64,000 nucleotides of DNA from Nocardioides sp. TRM66260-LWL (lineage in GTDB: Bacteria > Actinomycetota > Actinomycetes > Propionibacteriales > Nocardioidaceae): positions 124,001 through 188,000 of the forward strand of contig NZ_JAIQZK010000002.1 in assembly GCF_020075545.1 (NCBI RefSeq), given 5' to 3'. Of this stretch, positions 7,811-16,979 are shown piece after piece. The notes under the pieces are model-generated. The model was not told where the DNA came from. It worked only from the letters and a program-made list of their open reading frames with translations, and ran no database searches. The first letter of the stretch is position 1. The number at the start of each line of letters is the position of its first letter. The translations under genes were made by a program, and so were the position numbers.

Positions 7811-9805
7811 TCAGCGACGGCGCTGCGCGGCGGTGAGCAGCTCGATGTTGGTGCGGGTCGAGCCGACGCGACCGAGCAGGTCCGCGAGCGCGTCGGCGGG
7901 AGCGGCGGGCAGTGCGGCCCGCAGCCCCTCGACGACGCCGGCCTCGGCCTCGCCGAGCAGCACCTCCGGACGCCGGGTGCCCGACGCCGCGACGTCGACC
8001 GCCGGGAACAGCCCGGCCGCGGCGAGGTCGGCCCGCAGGCGCAGCACCTGGTTGGCGGTGCCGGTGAACTCCTCGAGGATCAGCTCGTCGGTGGCCGAGC
8101 CGGTGTCGGCGGTGGCCGTGGCGAGCACGGTGAGCGAGCCGCCGTTCTCGATGTTGCGGGCGGCGCCGAAGAACCGCTTCGTCGGGTGCAGCGCGGCGGA
8201 GTCGACGCCGCCGGCCAGGGTGCGCCCACCCGCCACCGCGGCCAGGTTGTAGGCGCGGCCGAGCCGGGTGATGCCGTCGAGCAGCACGACGACGTCGAGC
8301 CCGAGCTCGACCAGCCGCTTGGCCCGCTCGATCGCCAGCTCGGCGAGGACGGTGTGGTCGGCCGGCGCGCGGTCGAAGGTCGAGGCGATCACCTCGCCCT
8401 TGACCGAGCGCTGGAAGTCGGTGACCTCCTCGGGCCGCTCGTCGACGAGCACGACCATCAGGTGCGCCTCGGGGTTGTTGCGGGTGACCGCCCGGGCGAT
8501 CGCCTGGAGGATCGTGGTCTTGCCGGCGGAGGGCGGCGAGACCAGCAGGCCGCGCTGGCCCTTGCCGATCGGCGCCACCAGGTCGACGACCCGGCCGATC
8601 GCGTCGTCCGGCTCGGTCTCCAGGCGCAGCCGCTGCTCGGGGTGGAGCGGGGTCAGGCGGGAGAACTCGACGCGGTTGCGGGCGGTGTCGGGGTCGGCGC
8701 CGTTGACCGACTCGATGCGCACCATCGGGTTGAACTTCTCGCGCCGCTCGCCCTCGCGGGGCTGCCGCACCTGGCCGACGAGGGCGTCGCCGCGCCGCAG
8801 GCCGTACTTGCGCACCATCGTGAGCGAGAGGTAGACGTCGTCGGGCCCGGGCAGGTAGCCGCTGGTGCGGACGAACGCGTAGTTGTCGAGCACGTCGAGG
8901 ATGCCGGCCGCAGGGACGAGCACGTCGTCGTCCTGGATCGCGGTGTCGGGCTCGCGACTGCCGCCGACCCGTGCCCGGTCGCGGTCGCGACCCCGGCGCC
9001 GCCGGCTGCGTCCGCGACCCTCCTCGTCGTCGTCCTCGTGCGCCGCGTCGGCCGACGTCTGGGAGGCCGGCTCGCCCTTCTGCTGGGGCTGCTGGGGCTG
9101 CTGGGGCTGCTGGCCCTTGCCCTGCTCGCCCTGCTTCGCCTGCTTGCCCTGACCACCGCCCTGGTGGGCCTGCTTCGGCTGGTTGCCCTGGTTGCCGCCG
9201 TTGCCCTGGTTGCCCTGCTTCGGCTGCTTCGCGGCCTGGCCCTGGGCGGACCTGTCCTGCGGGGCCGGGTCCTGGGCGGCGCCCTGCCGGGCGTCCTGCT
9301 CGGGGCGCTCGGGGCGCTCGGGGCGCTCGGGGCGCTCGGACTGGTCGGAGCGCTGGCGACGGGGGCGCTGGCCGGCCGGCTCCTGGGCGCGCTCAGCGGA
9401 GGCGTCGGCGGGCGCGTCGCCGGCGGCGCTCGCGGCCGGGGCGGGCTCGGCGACCGCGTCCTGCGCCGCGGAGTCGGGACGCGGGGCGCGGGCCGAGCGG
9501 GTGCGGGTGCGCACCACGACGGTGGGCGGCGCCGGCTCGTCGGCCGCCGACTCCGGCGCGCCGACCTGGTTCGGCGCCGCCGTGTCGGTCGGGACGTCGC
9601 TCGCGGCGCCGGTGGAGCCGGTGGCCTGCCCGGCCTGGGCGGCGGTGATCGCCTCGACCAGCTGGGCCTTCTTCATCGAGCCGACCCCACGGACGCCCAG
9701 CCCGGAGGCGAGGGTCTTGAGGTCGGCGAGGAGCATGCCGCTCAGTCCGCCGCGGCGGCGCGAGGCCGCCTGCTGGGCGTCGGCGACTGCAGAGCTGTCG
9801 GTCAC
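7811..9805 (-). CDS. rho: Transcription termination factor Rho with long disordered insert
   Basis: RNA-dependent ATPase-helicase hexamer that ends transcription. The 664-aa protein starts at the GTG at 9803-9805, with AAGGA 7 nt upstream. It has a Rho N-terminal SAP-like domain (about 15-55), then roughly 230 residues of low complexity. That part includes RPERPERPERPE (about 155-168) and a stretch rich in Gln, Gly, Asn and Lys (about 190-250). The cold-shock-like RNA-binding domain starts near 290, and the ATPase core has Walker A SPPSAGKTT near 422. The insert is typical of actinobacteria but varies in composition. The candidate -10 TACGTT at 9957-9962 would give a leader of about 145 nt, and Rho is often autoregulated through such a leader. 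Confidence 0.96.
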   Translation of the reverse strand: MTDSSAVADAQQAASRRRGGLSGMLLADLKTLASGLGVRGVGSMKKAQLVEAITAAQAGQATGSTGAASDVPTDTAAPNQVGAPESAADEPAPPTVVVRTRTRSARAPRPDSAAQDAVAEPAPAASAAGDAPADASAERAQEPAGQRPRRQRSDQSERPERPERPERPEQDARQGAAQDPAPQDRSAQGQAAKQPKQGNQGNGGNQGNQPKQAHQGGGQGKQAKQGEQGKGQQPQQPQQPQQKGEPASQTSADAAHEDDDEEGRGRSRRRRGRDRDRARVGGSREPDTAIQDDDVLVPAAGILDVLDNYAFVRTSGYLPGPDDVYLSLTMVRKYGLRRGDALVGQVRQPREGERREKFNPMVRIESVNGADPDTARNRVEFSRLTPLHPEQRLRLETEPDDAIGRVVDLVAPIGKGQRGLLVSPPSAGKTTILQAIARAVTRNNPEAHLMVVLVDERPEEVTDFQRSVKGEVIASTFDRAPADHTVLAELAIERAKRLVELGLDVVVLLDGITRLGRAYNLAAVAGGRTLAGGVDSAALHPTKRFFGAARNIENGGSLTVLATATADTGSATDELILEEFTGTANQVLRLRADLAAAGLFPAVDVAASGTRRPEVLLGEAEAGVVEGLRAALPAAPADALADLLGRVGSTRTNIELLTAAQRRR

Positions 9806-9956
9806 GTGAGTCCTTCCCACGGAACGGCCGGCACAGGAGGCCGGCGAACGTCGATCCGGGCGCGCTGCCGACGATCTGGACGATCGTGGCGGCTGGCGGC
9901 CGGTGCTGGGCCGCCGGGACGGGCGGCCAGGCTCCCCGGAGACGGGAGGCGGCGTC

Positions 9957-9962
9957 AACGTA
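9957..9962 (-). promoter_or_regulatory. Candidate -10 of rho
   Basis: TACGTT on the minus strand fits TAnnnT and lies about 150 nt before the rho start, in the 191-nt gap after thrB. The leader would include repeated GATCGTC elements near 9867-9886. No clear -35. Confidence 0.35.
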
Positions 9963-9996
9963 CCACCGGCGTCGGCGGCGCCGTGGATCCGCGCGT

Positions 9997-10950
9997 TCAG
10001 GCCGGACGGACGCCGTCGTGGTCGATCGCCAGGGCGAGGCCCCGCCAGCCCTCGGGACGATGGCCGAGCACGGTAGCCGCGTCGACGAGCCCGGGCACGG
10101 CGTGGCCCTCGGCGGCGACCAGGGCGAGCACGGTCGGCCCGGCTCCCGACACCACCGCCGGCACCCCGAGCGCGCGGAGCCGGTCGATCAGCGCGAGCGA
10201 CGCGGGCATCGCCGGCCGACGCTGCTCCTGGTGGAGGTGATCGCGGGTCGCGCGGAGCAACTGCTCGGGCGCCCCGGCCAGGGCCGCGACCAGCAGCGCG
10301 GCGTTGCCGGCGTCGGCGGCGGCCGCGGCGTGCGGCACGACGTCCGGCAGCAGGCCCCGCGCGGCCTCGGTGGAGAGCGGGGTCGGCGGGACGAGCGCGA
10401 CAGCGGCGAGTCGCGGGTCGACCGCCGAGCCGACGGCGTACCACTCCCCCGTGCTGGTCGGGCCGGTCGCACCGGCATCGCGGCCGGCGATGGTGAAGCC
10501 GCCGAACCACGCGGGCGCGACGTTGTCGGGGTGGCCCTCGAGATCGGCGGCGAGGGCGAAGGCGGCGGCGTCGGGGAGCCGGCGCTCGCCGTCGACGACC
10601 AGCGCGCGGGCGAGCCACACGCCGGCGACGATCGCGGCCGAGGAGGAGCCGAGGCCGCGGGCGTGCGGGACCACGTTGCGGCAGGTCAGGCGCAGGCCGG
10701 TCGGCGGGGCGTCGAGCTCGGCGAGCACCCGCCGCACCGTGCGCACGACGAGGTGCCGCTCGTCGAGTGGGACGCCCTCGGCGCCCTCGCCGTCGACGAC
10801 CACCTCGAGTCGCCCGGCGTCCGGCAGTGCCTCGAGCGTCAGCTCGTCGCGCAGGTCGAGCGCGAGGCCGAGGGCGTCGAAGCCCGGCCCGAGGTTCGCC
10901 GAGGTGGCCGGGACGCTGACGGCCACCGGTCCCCGGACGAGGACCGGCAT
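9997..10950 (-). CDS. thrB: Homoserine kinase
   Basis: GHMP-family kinase that phosphorylates homoserine to O-phosphohomoserine, the penultimate step of threonine synthesis. The 317-aa protein has the N-terminal VPATSANLGPGFDALGLAL signature and the ATP-binding loop HARGLGSSSAAIVAG (near residue 98). I chose the ATG at 10948-10950, with AAGG about 11 nt upstream. A GTG four codons earlier is possible. It lies 14 nt after thrC, as the last gene of the hom-thrC-thrB operon. Confidence 0.95.
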   Translation of the reverse strand: MPVLVRGPVAVSVPATSANLGPGFDALGLALDLRDELTLEALPDAGRLEVVVDGEGAEGVPLDERHLVVRTVRRVLAELDAPPTGLRLTCRNVVPHARGLGSSSAAIVAGVWLARALVVDGERRLPDAAAFALAADLEGHPDNVAPAWFGGFTIAGRDAGATGPTSTGEWYAVGSAVDPRLAAVALVPPTPLSTEAARGLLPDVVPHAAAAADAGNAALLVAALAGAPEQLLRATRDHLHQEQRRPAMPASLALIDRLRALGVPAVVSGAGPTVLALVAAEGHAVPGLVDAATVLGHRPEGWRGLALAIDHDGVRPA

Positions 10951-10964
10951 GGGGTCGGCCACCT

Positions 10965-12092
10965 TCAGACGAGCCCGGCGGCGCGGGCGGCGTCGTCGAC
11001 GTCGGCGTCGACGACCACGTCGACCAGCGGGCCGAAGCCCTCGAGCGCCGTGGCGGTGTCCTTCAGCCCGTGACCGGTGACGGTGATGACGACCCGCGAG
11101 CCGGCGTAGGACTCGCCGGCGGCGAGCTCCTGCAGCAGACCGGCGACGCCCGCTGCCGAGGCCGGCTCGACGAACACGCCGTCGTGGCGGGCGAGCTCGC
11201 GCTGGGCGCTGAGGATCTGCTCGTCGGAGACCGCGGCGAAGCGACCCTCGGACTCCTTCGCGGCGCTCTCGGCGAGGTGCCACGAGGCCGGGTTGCCGAT
11301 GCGGATGGCGGTGGCCTTGGTCTCCGGGTGCGGGAACGGCTCGCCGGTGACCAGCGGGCTCGCGCCCTCGGCCTGGAAGCCGCGCATGACCGGGCGCCGG
11401 GTGCTGCGGCCGAGCTCGAGGTACTGGGTGTAGCCCAGCCAGTACGCCGAGATGTTGCCGGCGTTGCCGACCGGGAGCAGGTGGTAGTCGGGGGCGTCGC
11501 CGAGGAAGTCGCAGATCTCGAAGGCGGCCGTCTTCTGACCCTCGAGACGCACCGGGTTGACCGAGTTGACCAGCGCGACGGGGTAGTCCTGGGCGAGCCC
11601 GCGGGCCATCGCGAGGCAGTCGTCGAAGTTGCCGCGGACCATGATCACCTGGGCGCCGTGCATGATCGCCTGGGCCATCTTGCCCGCCGCGATCTTGCCC
11701 TCGGGCACGAGCACGAGCGGCTTGAGGCCGGCCTTCGCCGCGTAGGCGGCCATCGAGGCCGAGGTGTTGCCGGTGGAGGCGCACACGACGGCCTCCGCGC
11801 CCTCGTGCCTGGCCACGGAGATGGCGGCGGTCATGCCGCGGTCCTTGAACGAGCCGGTGGGGTTGTCGCCCTCGACCTTGAGGTGCACCTCGGCGCCCGT
11901 CAGACCCGAGAGCCAGCCGGAGTGGACCAGCGGCGTGCCGCCCTCGCGGAGCGTCACCGCCTCGGTGCCGGCCGGGATCGCGAGCAGCTCGCGGTACTCC
12001 TCGACGACCCCGCGCCACTGACGGGTCGGCGCGAGGGCCGGCGCGGAGCCGGCGGCCGGGGACGCGGCGGGAGCCGCGGGCAGGGTGGTCAC
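10965..12092 (-). CDS. thrC: Threonine synthase
   Basis: PLP enzyme converting O-phosphohomoserine to threonine, 375 aa. The PLP-binding lysine lies in [12 protein letters not shown] (near residue 83), and the phosphate-binding glycine loop is [11 protein letters not shown] (about 209). The first 30 residues are an Ala/Pro-rich tail not needed for catalysis. The GTG start overlaps the hom stop by 4 nt (GTGA), so it is translationally coupled to homoserine dehydrogenase. Confidence 0.95.
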   Translation of the reverse strand: MTTLPAAPAASPAAGSAPALAPTRQWRGVVEEYRELLAIPAGTEAVTLREGGTPLVHSGWLSGLTGAEVHLKVEGDNPTGSFKDRGMTAAISVARHEGAEAVVCASTGNTSASMAAYAAKAGLKPLVLVPEGKIAAGKMAQAIMHGAQVIMVRGNFDDCLAMARGLAQDYPVALVNSVNPVRLEGQKTAAFEICDFLGDAPDYHLLPVGNAGNISAYWLGYTQYLELGRSTRRPVMRGFQAEGASPLVTGEPFPHPETKATAIRIGNPASWHLAESAAKESEGRFAAVSDEQILSAQRELARHDGVFVEPASAAGVAGLLQELAAGESYAGSRVVITVTGHGLKDTATALEGFGPLVDVVVDADVDDAARAAGLV

Positions 12093-13393
12093 TCGTTGTC
12101 TCCTTCGACCCTCATCACCGAGGTGACGTCGCGGACGATCTCCATGGTGCGCAGGTGCTCGACCGTGGCGGCGAGCTGCGCGTCGGTGGCCTCGTGCGAG
12201 ACGACGACCAGCTGCGCGTCGTCGTCCCGGCCCTCCTGGCGGACGGTCTGGATCGAGACCCCGTGCTCGGCGAAGGCCGTGGCCACCGCCGCGAGCACGC
12301 CGGCCCGGTCGTCGACGTCGATGGCGACGTGGTAGCGGGTGCGCGTGTGGCCCATCGGCAGCACCGGCCGGTCGGCGTAGGCCGACTCGCCCGCCCCGCG
12401 CGTGCCGGCGAGCCGGTTGCGGGCCACCGTGACGAGATCGCCGAGCACCGCGGACGCGGTCGGCGACCCGCCGGCGCCGGGGCCGTAGAACATCAGCTGG
12501 CCGGCCGCCTCGGACTCCACGAACACGGCGTTGTAGGCCTCGCGGACCGAGGCCAGCGGGTGCGAGCGCGGGATCATCGCGGGGTGCACGCGCACGGCGA
12601 CGGCCTCCTCGCCCTCGGCGTCGGTGCGCAGCTCGCAGATGGCCAGCAGCTTCACGACGCTGTCCATCTCGCGGGCCGACGCGACGTCGGCCGCGGTGAC
12701 CTCGCCGATGCCCTCGCGGTGCACGTCGGCGGCCGTGACGCGGGTGTGGAACGCCAGCGAGGCGAGGATCGCGGCCTTCGCCGCGGCGTCGAAGCCCTCG
12801 ACGTCGGCGGTGGGGTCGGCCTCGGCGTACCCGAGGTCCTGGGCCTCCTCGAGCGCCTCGGAGAACCCGGCGCCGGAGGCGTCCATCTTGTCGAGGATGA
12901 AGTTGGTCGTGCCGTTGACGATGCCGAGCACCCGGGTGACTCGGTCGCCGGCGAGCGACTCCCGCAGCGGGCGCAGGATCGGGATGGCCCCGGCGACGGC
13001 GGCCTCGTAGTAGAGGTCGCGCTCGGCCTTGGCGGCCGCCTCGTAGAGCGTCGGGCCGTCCTCGGCGAGCAGCGCCTTGTTGGCGGTGACGACGCTGGCG
13101 CCGCCCTCGAGCGCGGCCAGGATGAGCGAGCGCGCCGGCTCGATGCCGCCGATGACCTCGACGACGAGGTCGACGTCGGGCCGGGTGACCAGCGCGAGGG
13201 CGTCGGTGGTGAGCAGGCCCTCGGGCACCTCGACGTCGCGCGGCGCGTCGAGGCGGCGCACGGCGACGCCGGCCAGCTCGACGGGCGCTCCGATGCGGGC
13301 GGCGAGATCGCCGGCCTGCTCGCTCAGCAGCCGCACGACCTGCGACCCGACCGAGCCGCAGCCCAGCACCGCGACCTTGAGGGGGTGACTCAC
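12089..13393 (-). CDS. hom: Homoserine dehydrogenase with ACT domain
   Basis: NAD(P)H enzyme reducing aspartate semialdehyde to homoserine, the branch point toward threonine and methionine. The 434-aa protein has an N-terminal Rossmann motif ([17 protein letters not shown]) and a catalytic domain with NGTTNFIL (near residue 165). A C-terminal ACT domain from about 350 ([21 protein letters not shown]) is where threonine feedback inhibition would act. The start is a GTG at 13391-13393. TAGGCT lies 6 nt upstream, so the mRNA is probably leaderless. Confidence 0.95.
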   Translation of the reverse strand: MSHPLKVAVLGCGSVGSQVVRLLSEQAGDLAARIGAPVELAGVAVRRLDAPRDVEVPEGLLTTDALALVTRPDVDLVVEVIGGIEPARSLILAALEGGASVVTANKALLAEDGPTLYEAAAKAERDLYYEAAVAGAIPILRPLRESLAGDRVTRVLGIVNGTTNFILDKMDASGAGFSEALEEAQDLGYAEADPTADVEGFDAAAKAAILASLAFHTRVTAADVHREGIGEVTAADVASAREMDSVVKLLAICELRTDAEGEEAVAVRVHPAMIPRSHPLASVREAYNAVFVESEAAGQLMFYGPGAGGSPTASAVLGDLVTVARNRLAGTRGAGESAYADRPVLPMGHTRTRYHVAIDVDDRAGVLAAVATAFAEHGVSIQTVRQEGRDDDAQLVVVSHEATDAQLAATVEHLRTMEIVRDVTSVMRVEGDNE

Positions 13394-13399
13394 CCCGTC

Positions 13400-13405
13400 A
13401 GCCTA
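13400..13405 (-). promoter_or_regulatory. -10 of leaderless hom-thrC-thrB mRNA
   Basis: TAGGCT on the minus strand is separated from the hom GTG by 6 nt (GACGGG). Transcription would start at or next to the start codon. There is no room for a leader-peptide attenuator. Confidence 0.65.
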
Positions 13406-13462
13406 TCGGCGGCGACGCCCGCCCGCGGATTCGTCGCGAGAACCCGGACGCCCGATCGCCGC

Positions 13463-14854
13463 TCACCCCAGGTCGGTGGCGAGCAGGTCGTCCTCGGTCT
13501 CGCGGCGCACGATCACCCGGGCCTCGCCGTCGCGCACGGCGACGACGGGCGGGCGCAGCGCGTGGTTGTAGTTCGACGCCATCGACCGGCAGTACGCGCC
13601 GGTGGCCGGCACCGCGACGAGGTCGCCGGGGGCGACGTCGCCGGGGAGGAACTCGTCGCGCACGATGATGTCGCCGGCCTCGCAGTGCTTGCCGACGACG
13701 CGGGCGAGCACGGGGGCCGCGGTCGAGCCGCGCGAGGCGAGCGTGCAGGAGTAGTCGGCGTCGTAGAGCGCGGTGCGGATGTTGTCGCTCATCCCGCCGT
13801 CGACGCTGACGTAGGTGCGCGTCGCGCCGCCGTCGAGGCGGACCTGCTTGACCGTGCCGACCTCGTAGACCGTGCACATCGACGGGCCGACGATCGCGCG
13901 ACCCGGCTCGATCGAGAGGTGCGGGACGGCGATGCCCAGCGCCCGGCACTCGTGCTCGACGATGCCGGTGAGGCCCGCGGCCAGGTGCGCGGGGTCGGCG
14001 GGCTCGTCCTGGCTGGTGTAGGCGATGCCGAAGCCGCCCCCGAGGTCGATCTCGGGCAGGACGGCCCCGAGCTCCTCGCCGATGCGCGCGTGCAGGCCGA
14101 GCACCCGCCGGGCGGCGACCTCGAAGCCGGCGGTGACGAAGATCTGGCTGCCGATGTGGGAGTGCAGGCCGCGCAGGTCGAGCCCCGGCGTGGCGAGCAC
14201 GCGGCGGGCCGCCTCGAAGGCGTCGCCCGCGGCGATCGAGAAGCCGAACTTCTGGTCCTCGTGCGCCGTGGCGATGTACTCGTGCGTGTGGGCCTCGACG
14301 CCGGCCGTGACGCGGATCATCACCCGGGCGGTCCGCCCGCTCTCGGCGGCGATGGCGGCGAGCCGCTCGATCTCGACGAAGGAGTCGACGACGATCCGGC
14401 CGACGCCGAGGCGTACCGCGCGCTCGAGCTCGGCGGCGGTCTTGTTGTTGCCGTGCAGGCCGACCCGCTCCATCGGGAATCCGGCACGCTCGGCCACCGT
14501 GAGCTCGCCGGCCGAGCAGACGTCGAGGAAGAGGCCCTCCTCGGCGATCCAGCGGGCCACCGCCACGCTCAGGAACGCCTTGGAGGCGTAGTAGACGTCG
14601 TAGCCGGCGAAGCCGTCGCGGAACGCCCGCGCGCGGGCGCGCAGGTCGTCCTCGTCGAGCACGTAGGCCGGGGAGCCGTGGGCGGCCACGAGCTCGGGCA
14701 GCGGCACGCCGCCGACCTGCAGCACGCCGTCGACCTTGCGCGCGGTGCGCGACCACAGCCGCGGCATGAGCGCGTCGACGTCGTCGGGCTCGCGCAGCCA
14801 GGCGGGGCCGCGCAGGGCGCCGGGCGCGTGGGCCCAGCCGGCCTCGTGGGTCAT
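13463..14854 (-). CDS. lysA: Diaminopimelate decarboxylase
   Basis: PLP-dependent alanine-racemase-fold enzyme making lysine from meso-diaminopimelate, 463 aa. Visible features are the PLP lysine in [11 protein letters not shown] (near residue 89), the HIGSQI motif (about 236), the phosphate-binding GGGFGIAY (about 272) and the C-terminal CxSxDxF-like region near [12 protein letters not shown]. The start is ATG at 14852-14854 with GGAGG upstream. It sits 13 nt after argS, giving an argS-lysA operon as in corynebacteria. A 70-nt gap then separates it from hom. Confidence 0.95.
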   Translation of the reverse strand: MTHEAGWAHAPGALRGPAWLREPDDVDALMPRLWSRTARKVDGVLQVGGVPLPELVAAHGSPAYVLDEDDLRARARAFRDGFAGYDVYYASKAFLSVAVARWIAEEGLFLDVCSAGELTVAERAGFPMERVGLHGNNKTAAELERAVRLGVGRIVVDSFVEIERLAAIAAESGRTARVMIRVTAGVEAHTHEYIATAHEDQKFGFSIAAGDAFEAARRVLATPGLDLRGLHSHIGSQIFVTAGFEVAARRVLGLHARIGEELGAVLPEIDLGGGFGIAYTSQDEPADPAHLAAGLTGIVEHECRALGIAVPHLSIEPGRAIVGPSMCTVYEVGTVKQVRLDGGATRTYVSVDGGMSDNIRTALYDADYSCTLASRGSTAAPVLARVVGKHCEAGDIIVRDEFLPGDVAPGDLVAVPATGAYCRSMASNYNHALRPPVVAVRDGEARVIVRRETEDDLLATDLG

Positions 14855-14867
14855 CGGGGGCCTCCGC

Positions 14868-16541
14868 TCACATGCGCTCGGGCGCCGTGACGCCGAGCAG
14901 GTCGAGGCCGTTGGCCAGCACGGTGCGGGTGGCGTGGGCGAGCAGCAGGCGCGCCTCGTTGGCCGGCGTCACGGGCTCGTCGCCCTGCGGGAGCATCCGG
15001 CACTCCTTGGTGTCGTACCACTTGTTGAACACCGACGCGGTGCTCTCGAGGTAGCGCGCGACGCGGTGCGGCTCCCGCAGCTCGGCGGCCGCGGCGACCA
15101 CGCGCGGGAGCTCGGCCAGCGCGCGCAGCAGCTCGCCGTCGCGCTCGTGGTCGAGCAGCGTGGGGTCGAAGGCGTCGCCCTCCGGCGGCCGCATGCCCAG
15201 CTGCTCGGCGTTGGCGATCATCCGGCAGGTGCGCGCGTGGGCGTACTGCACGTAGTAGACGGGGTTGTCGGAGGACGCCTTCGTGATCTCGGCGACGTCG
15301 AGGGTGAGCGGCGAGTCCGCGGGGTAGCGCGCCAGGGAGTACCGCAGCGCGTCGACGCCGATCTCGTCGGCGAGCTCCTCGAGCGTGACGATCGTGCCGG
15401 CCCGCTTGGAGAGCTTGAGCTCCTGCCCCCCGCTGAGGATCTTGACCAGCTGGCCGATCATCACGTCGAGCGTGACGTCGGGGTCGTCGCCGACGCACGC
15501 GGCCATCGCGCGCAGGCGTCCGACGTAGCCGTGGTGGTCGGCGCCGAGCAGGTAGACGCAGTGGTCGAAGCCGCGGGAGCGCTTGTCGAGGTAGTAGGCG
15601 GTGTCGGAGGCGAAGTAGGTGAGCTCGCCGTCGGACTTGATCAGCACGCGGTCCTTGTCGTCGCCGAAGGTGGTGGTGCGCATCCACAGCGCGCCGCCGT
15701 CCTCGTAGACGTGGCCGAGGTCCTTGAGCCGGGCGAGGGTGTCGGGCACCGAGCCCGACTCGTGCAGCGCGAGCTCGGAGGACCACACGTCGAAGTGCGT
15801 GTGGAAGCGCTCGAGCTGCTCCTGCTGCTGGCGCAGCTGGATGGCGTAGCCGGCGGCGCGGACGGCGACCCGCCGCTCGTCGGCGGGCAGCTCGAAGACG
15901 CCGGGGTGGGCCTCGCCGACGGCCCGGGCGAGGTCGTCGATGTAGCCGCCCTGGTAGCCGTCCGCGGGAGCGGGCTCGCCGAGGGCCGAGGCGATGATCG
16001 AGTCGGCGAAGTGGTTCATCTGGACGCCGCGGTCGTTGATGTAGAACTCCCGGGTGACCTCGGCGCCGGCCGCCGCCAGCACGCGGCCCAGCGCGTCCCC
16101 GAGCACCGCCCAGCGCGTGTGCCCCAGGTGCAGCGGACCCGTGGGGTTCGCGGAGATGAACTCCACGTTGATCGACTGCCCGGCCAGGGCCGCGCCCCGG
16201 CCGTAGGCCGCTCCGGCCGCGACGACGTCGGCCGCCACCCGGCCCTGCGCGCCGGCCTCGACCGTGACGTTGAGGAAGCCCGGACCGGCGATCTCGACCG
16301 CAGCCACGCCGTCGGACGCCTCGAGGCCGACCTTGATCAGCTCGGCGAGCGCGCGGGGGTTGGTGCCGGCCCGCTTGGCCAGCTGCAGGGCGACGTTGGT
16401 CGCGTAGTCGCCGTGCCCCTTCTGCCGGGGTCGCTCCACCGTGACGCTCGTCGGGACGCCGTCGGGCAGCGCGAGCTCGCCCCGCTCGGAGAGCGCGGTC
16501 AGGACCTGGACGATCGCGGCGGAGAGCTGCTCGGGATTCAC
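14868..16541 (-). CDS. argS: Arginyl-tRNA synthetase
   Basis: Class I aminoacyl-tRNA synthetase charging tRNA-Arg, 557 aa. Visible features are the Add1 N-terminal domain (about 1-110), the HIGH motif as [20 protein letters not shown] (near residue 132), the KMSK-like region [13 protein letters not shown] (about 385) and the C-terminal DALR anticodon-binding helices. The start is a GTG at 16539-16541. TACCCT lies 6 nt upstream, so the transcript is likely leaderless. It is divergent from the tRNA-Arg(CCG) gene 137 nt away, which is a substrate of this enzyme. Confidence 0.96.
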   Translation of the reverse strand: MNPEQLSAAIVQVLTALSERGELALPDGVPTSVTVERPRQKGHGDYATNVALQLAKRAGTNPRALAELIKVGLEASDGVAAVEIAGPGFLNVTVEAGAQGRVAADVVAAGAAYGRGAALAGQSINVEFISANPTGPLHLGHTRWAVLGDALGRVLAAAGAEVTREFYINDRGVQMNHFADSIIASALGEPAPADGYQGGYIDDLARAVGEAHPGVFELPADERRVAVRAAGYAIQLRQQQEQLERFHTHFDVWSSELALHESGSVPDTLARLKDLGHVYEDGGALWMRTTTFGDDKDRVLIKSDGELTYFASDTAYYLDKRSRGFDHCVYLLGADHHGYVGRLRAMAACVGDDPDVTLDVMIGQLVKILSGGQELKLSKRAGTIVTLEELADEIGVDALRYSLARYPADSPLTLDVAEITKASSDNPVYYVQYAHARTCRMIANAEQLGMRPPEGDAFDPTLLDHERDGELLRALAELPRVVAAAAELREPHRVARYLESTASVFNKWYDTKECRMLPQGDEPVTPANEARLLLAHATRTVLANGLDLLGVTAPERM

Positions 16542-16547
16542 CCCGCG

Positions 16548-16553
16548 AGGGTA
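16548..16553 (-). promoter_or_regulatory. -10 of leaderless argS-lysA mRNA
   Basis: TACCCT on the minus strand is 6 nt from the argS GTG, matching the TAnnnT spacing of leaderless actinobacterial genes. No Shine-Dalgarno sequence fits in the gap. Confidence 0.6.
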
Positions 16554-16635
16554 TCGGCGCCGACCGCGGGGAGCCGAACCGGTTTGCCCGTCCGGACGGC
16601 CCCCGTCGACGCCTCCGGACGCCCGCGCGGTCCGA

Positions 16636-16665
16636 TTCGTCGGCCCGCGGGCCGCAGGGTAGGGT
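16636..16665 (+). promoter_or_regulatory. Promoter of tRNA-Arg
   Basis: TTCGTC (16636-16641), 18 nt, then TAGGGT (16660-16665), 12 nt before the mature tRNA 5' end. Position and motif fit a housekeeping promoter with a short 5' leader for RNase P. Confidence 0.5.
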
Positions 16666-16677
16666 CCTCCTCCGTCG

Positions 16678-16750
16678 GCCCTCGTAGCTCAGGGGATAGA
16701 GCACTGGTTTCCGGTACCAGGTGTCGCAGGTTCGAATCCTGCCGAGGGCG
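16678..16750 (+). tRNA. tRNA-Arg(CCG)
   Basis: The 73-nt cloverleaf has a 7-bp acceptor stem (GCCCTCG/CGAGGGC, discriminator G), a D arm with GCTC...GAGC, and an anticodon arm CTGGT-TTCCGGT-ACCAG with anticodon CCG, which reads the Arg codon CGG. The T arm is GCAGG-TTCGAAT-CCTGC. No CCA is encoded. CGG is an abundant codon in this GC-rich genome. It stands alone between argS and kgd, with its own promoter. Confidence 0.95.
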
Positions 16751-16979
16751 CTCTCCACTCCCACCGGGTCCGCTCGTCGCAGCGGCCCGCACTCCCCCGT
16801 CACACCCGCTGCCGCGCCGGCCCGGGCCTTCCGGCGCCGGCCCGCTCCGCGGACGCCCGTGTGCGTTTGCCGACACCCGGGTGAAACTCCACCCCGGGCC
16901 CCGCGCGCTCCTCCCGGTGGGACTAGCCTTGAGGCCGCTCATCCACACCCAGCGCGCATCGGAAGAGGCGAAGCAAGTC

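Noticed and set aside
9050..9350. Repeats in rho as a possible CRISPR or mobile-element signature
   Set aside because: The repeats are 9 bp, in frame and directly adjacent, with no spacers; they encode a low-complexity protein tract.
12093..13393. Threonine leader-peptide attenuator before hom
   Set aside because: The -10 is 6 nt from the start codon, so there is no leader to fold or translate.
14736..16979. Open frame continuing upstream of kgd across argS antisense and the tRNA-Arg gene
   Set aside because: It runs antisense to argS and lysA and through a tRNA. The Kgd family N-terminus begins at the GTG at 16980. Long open shadow frames are expected at this GC content.
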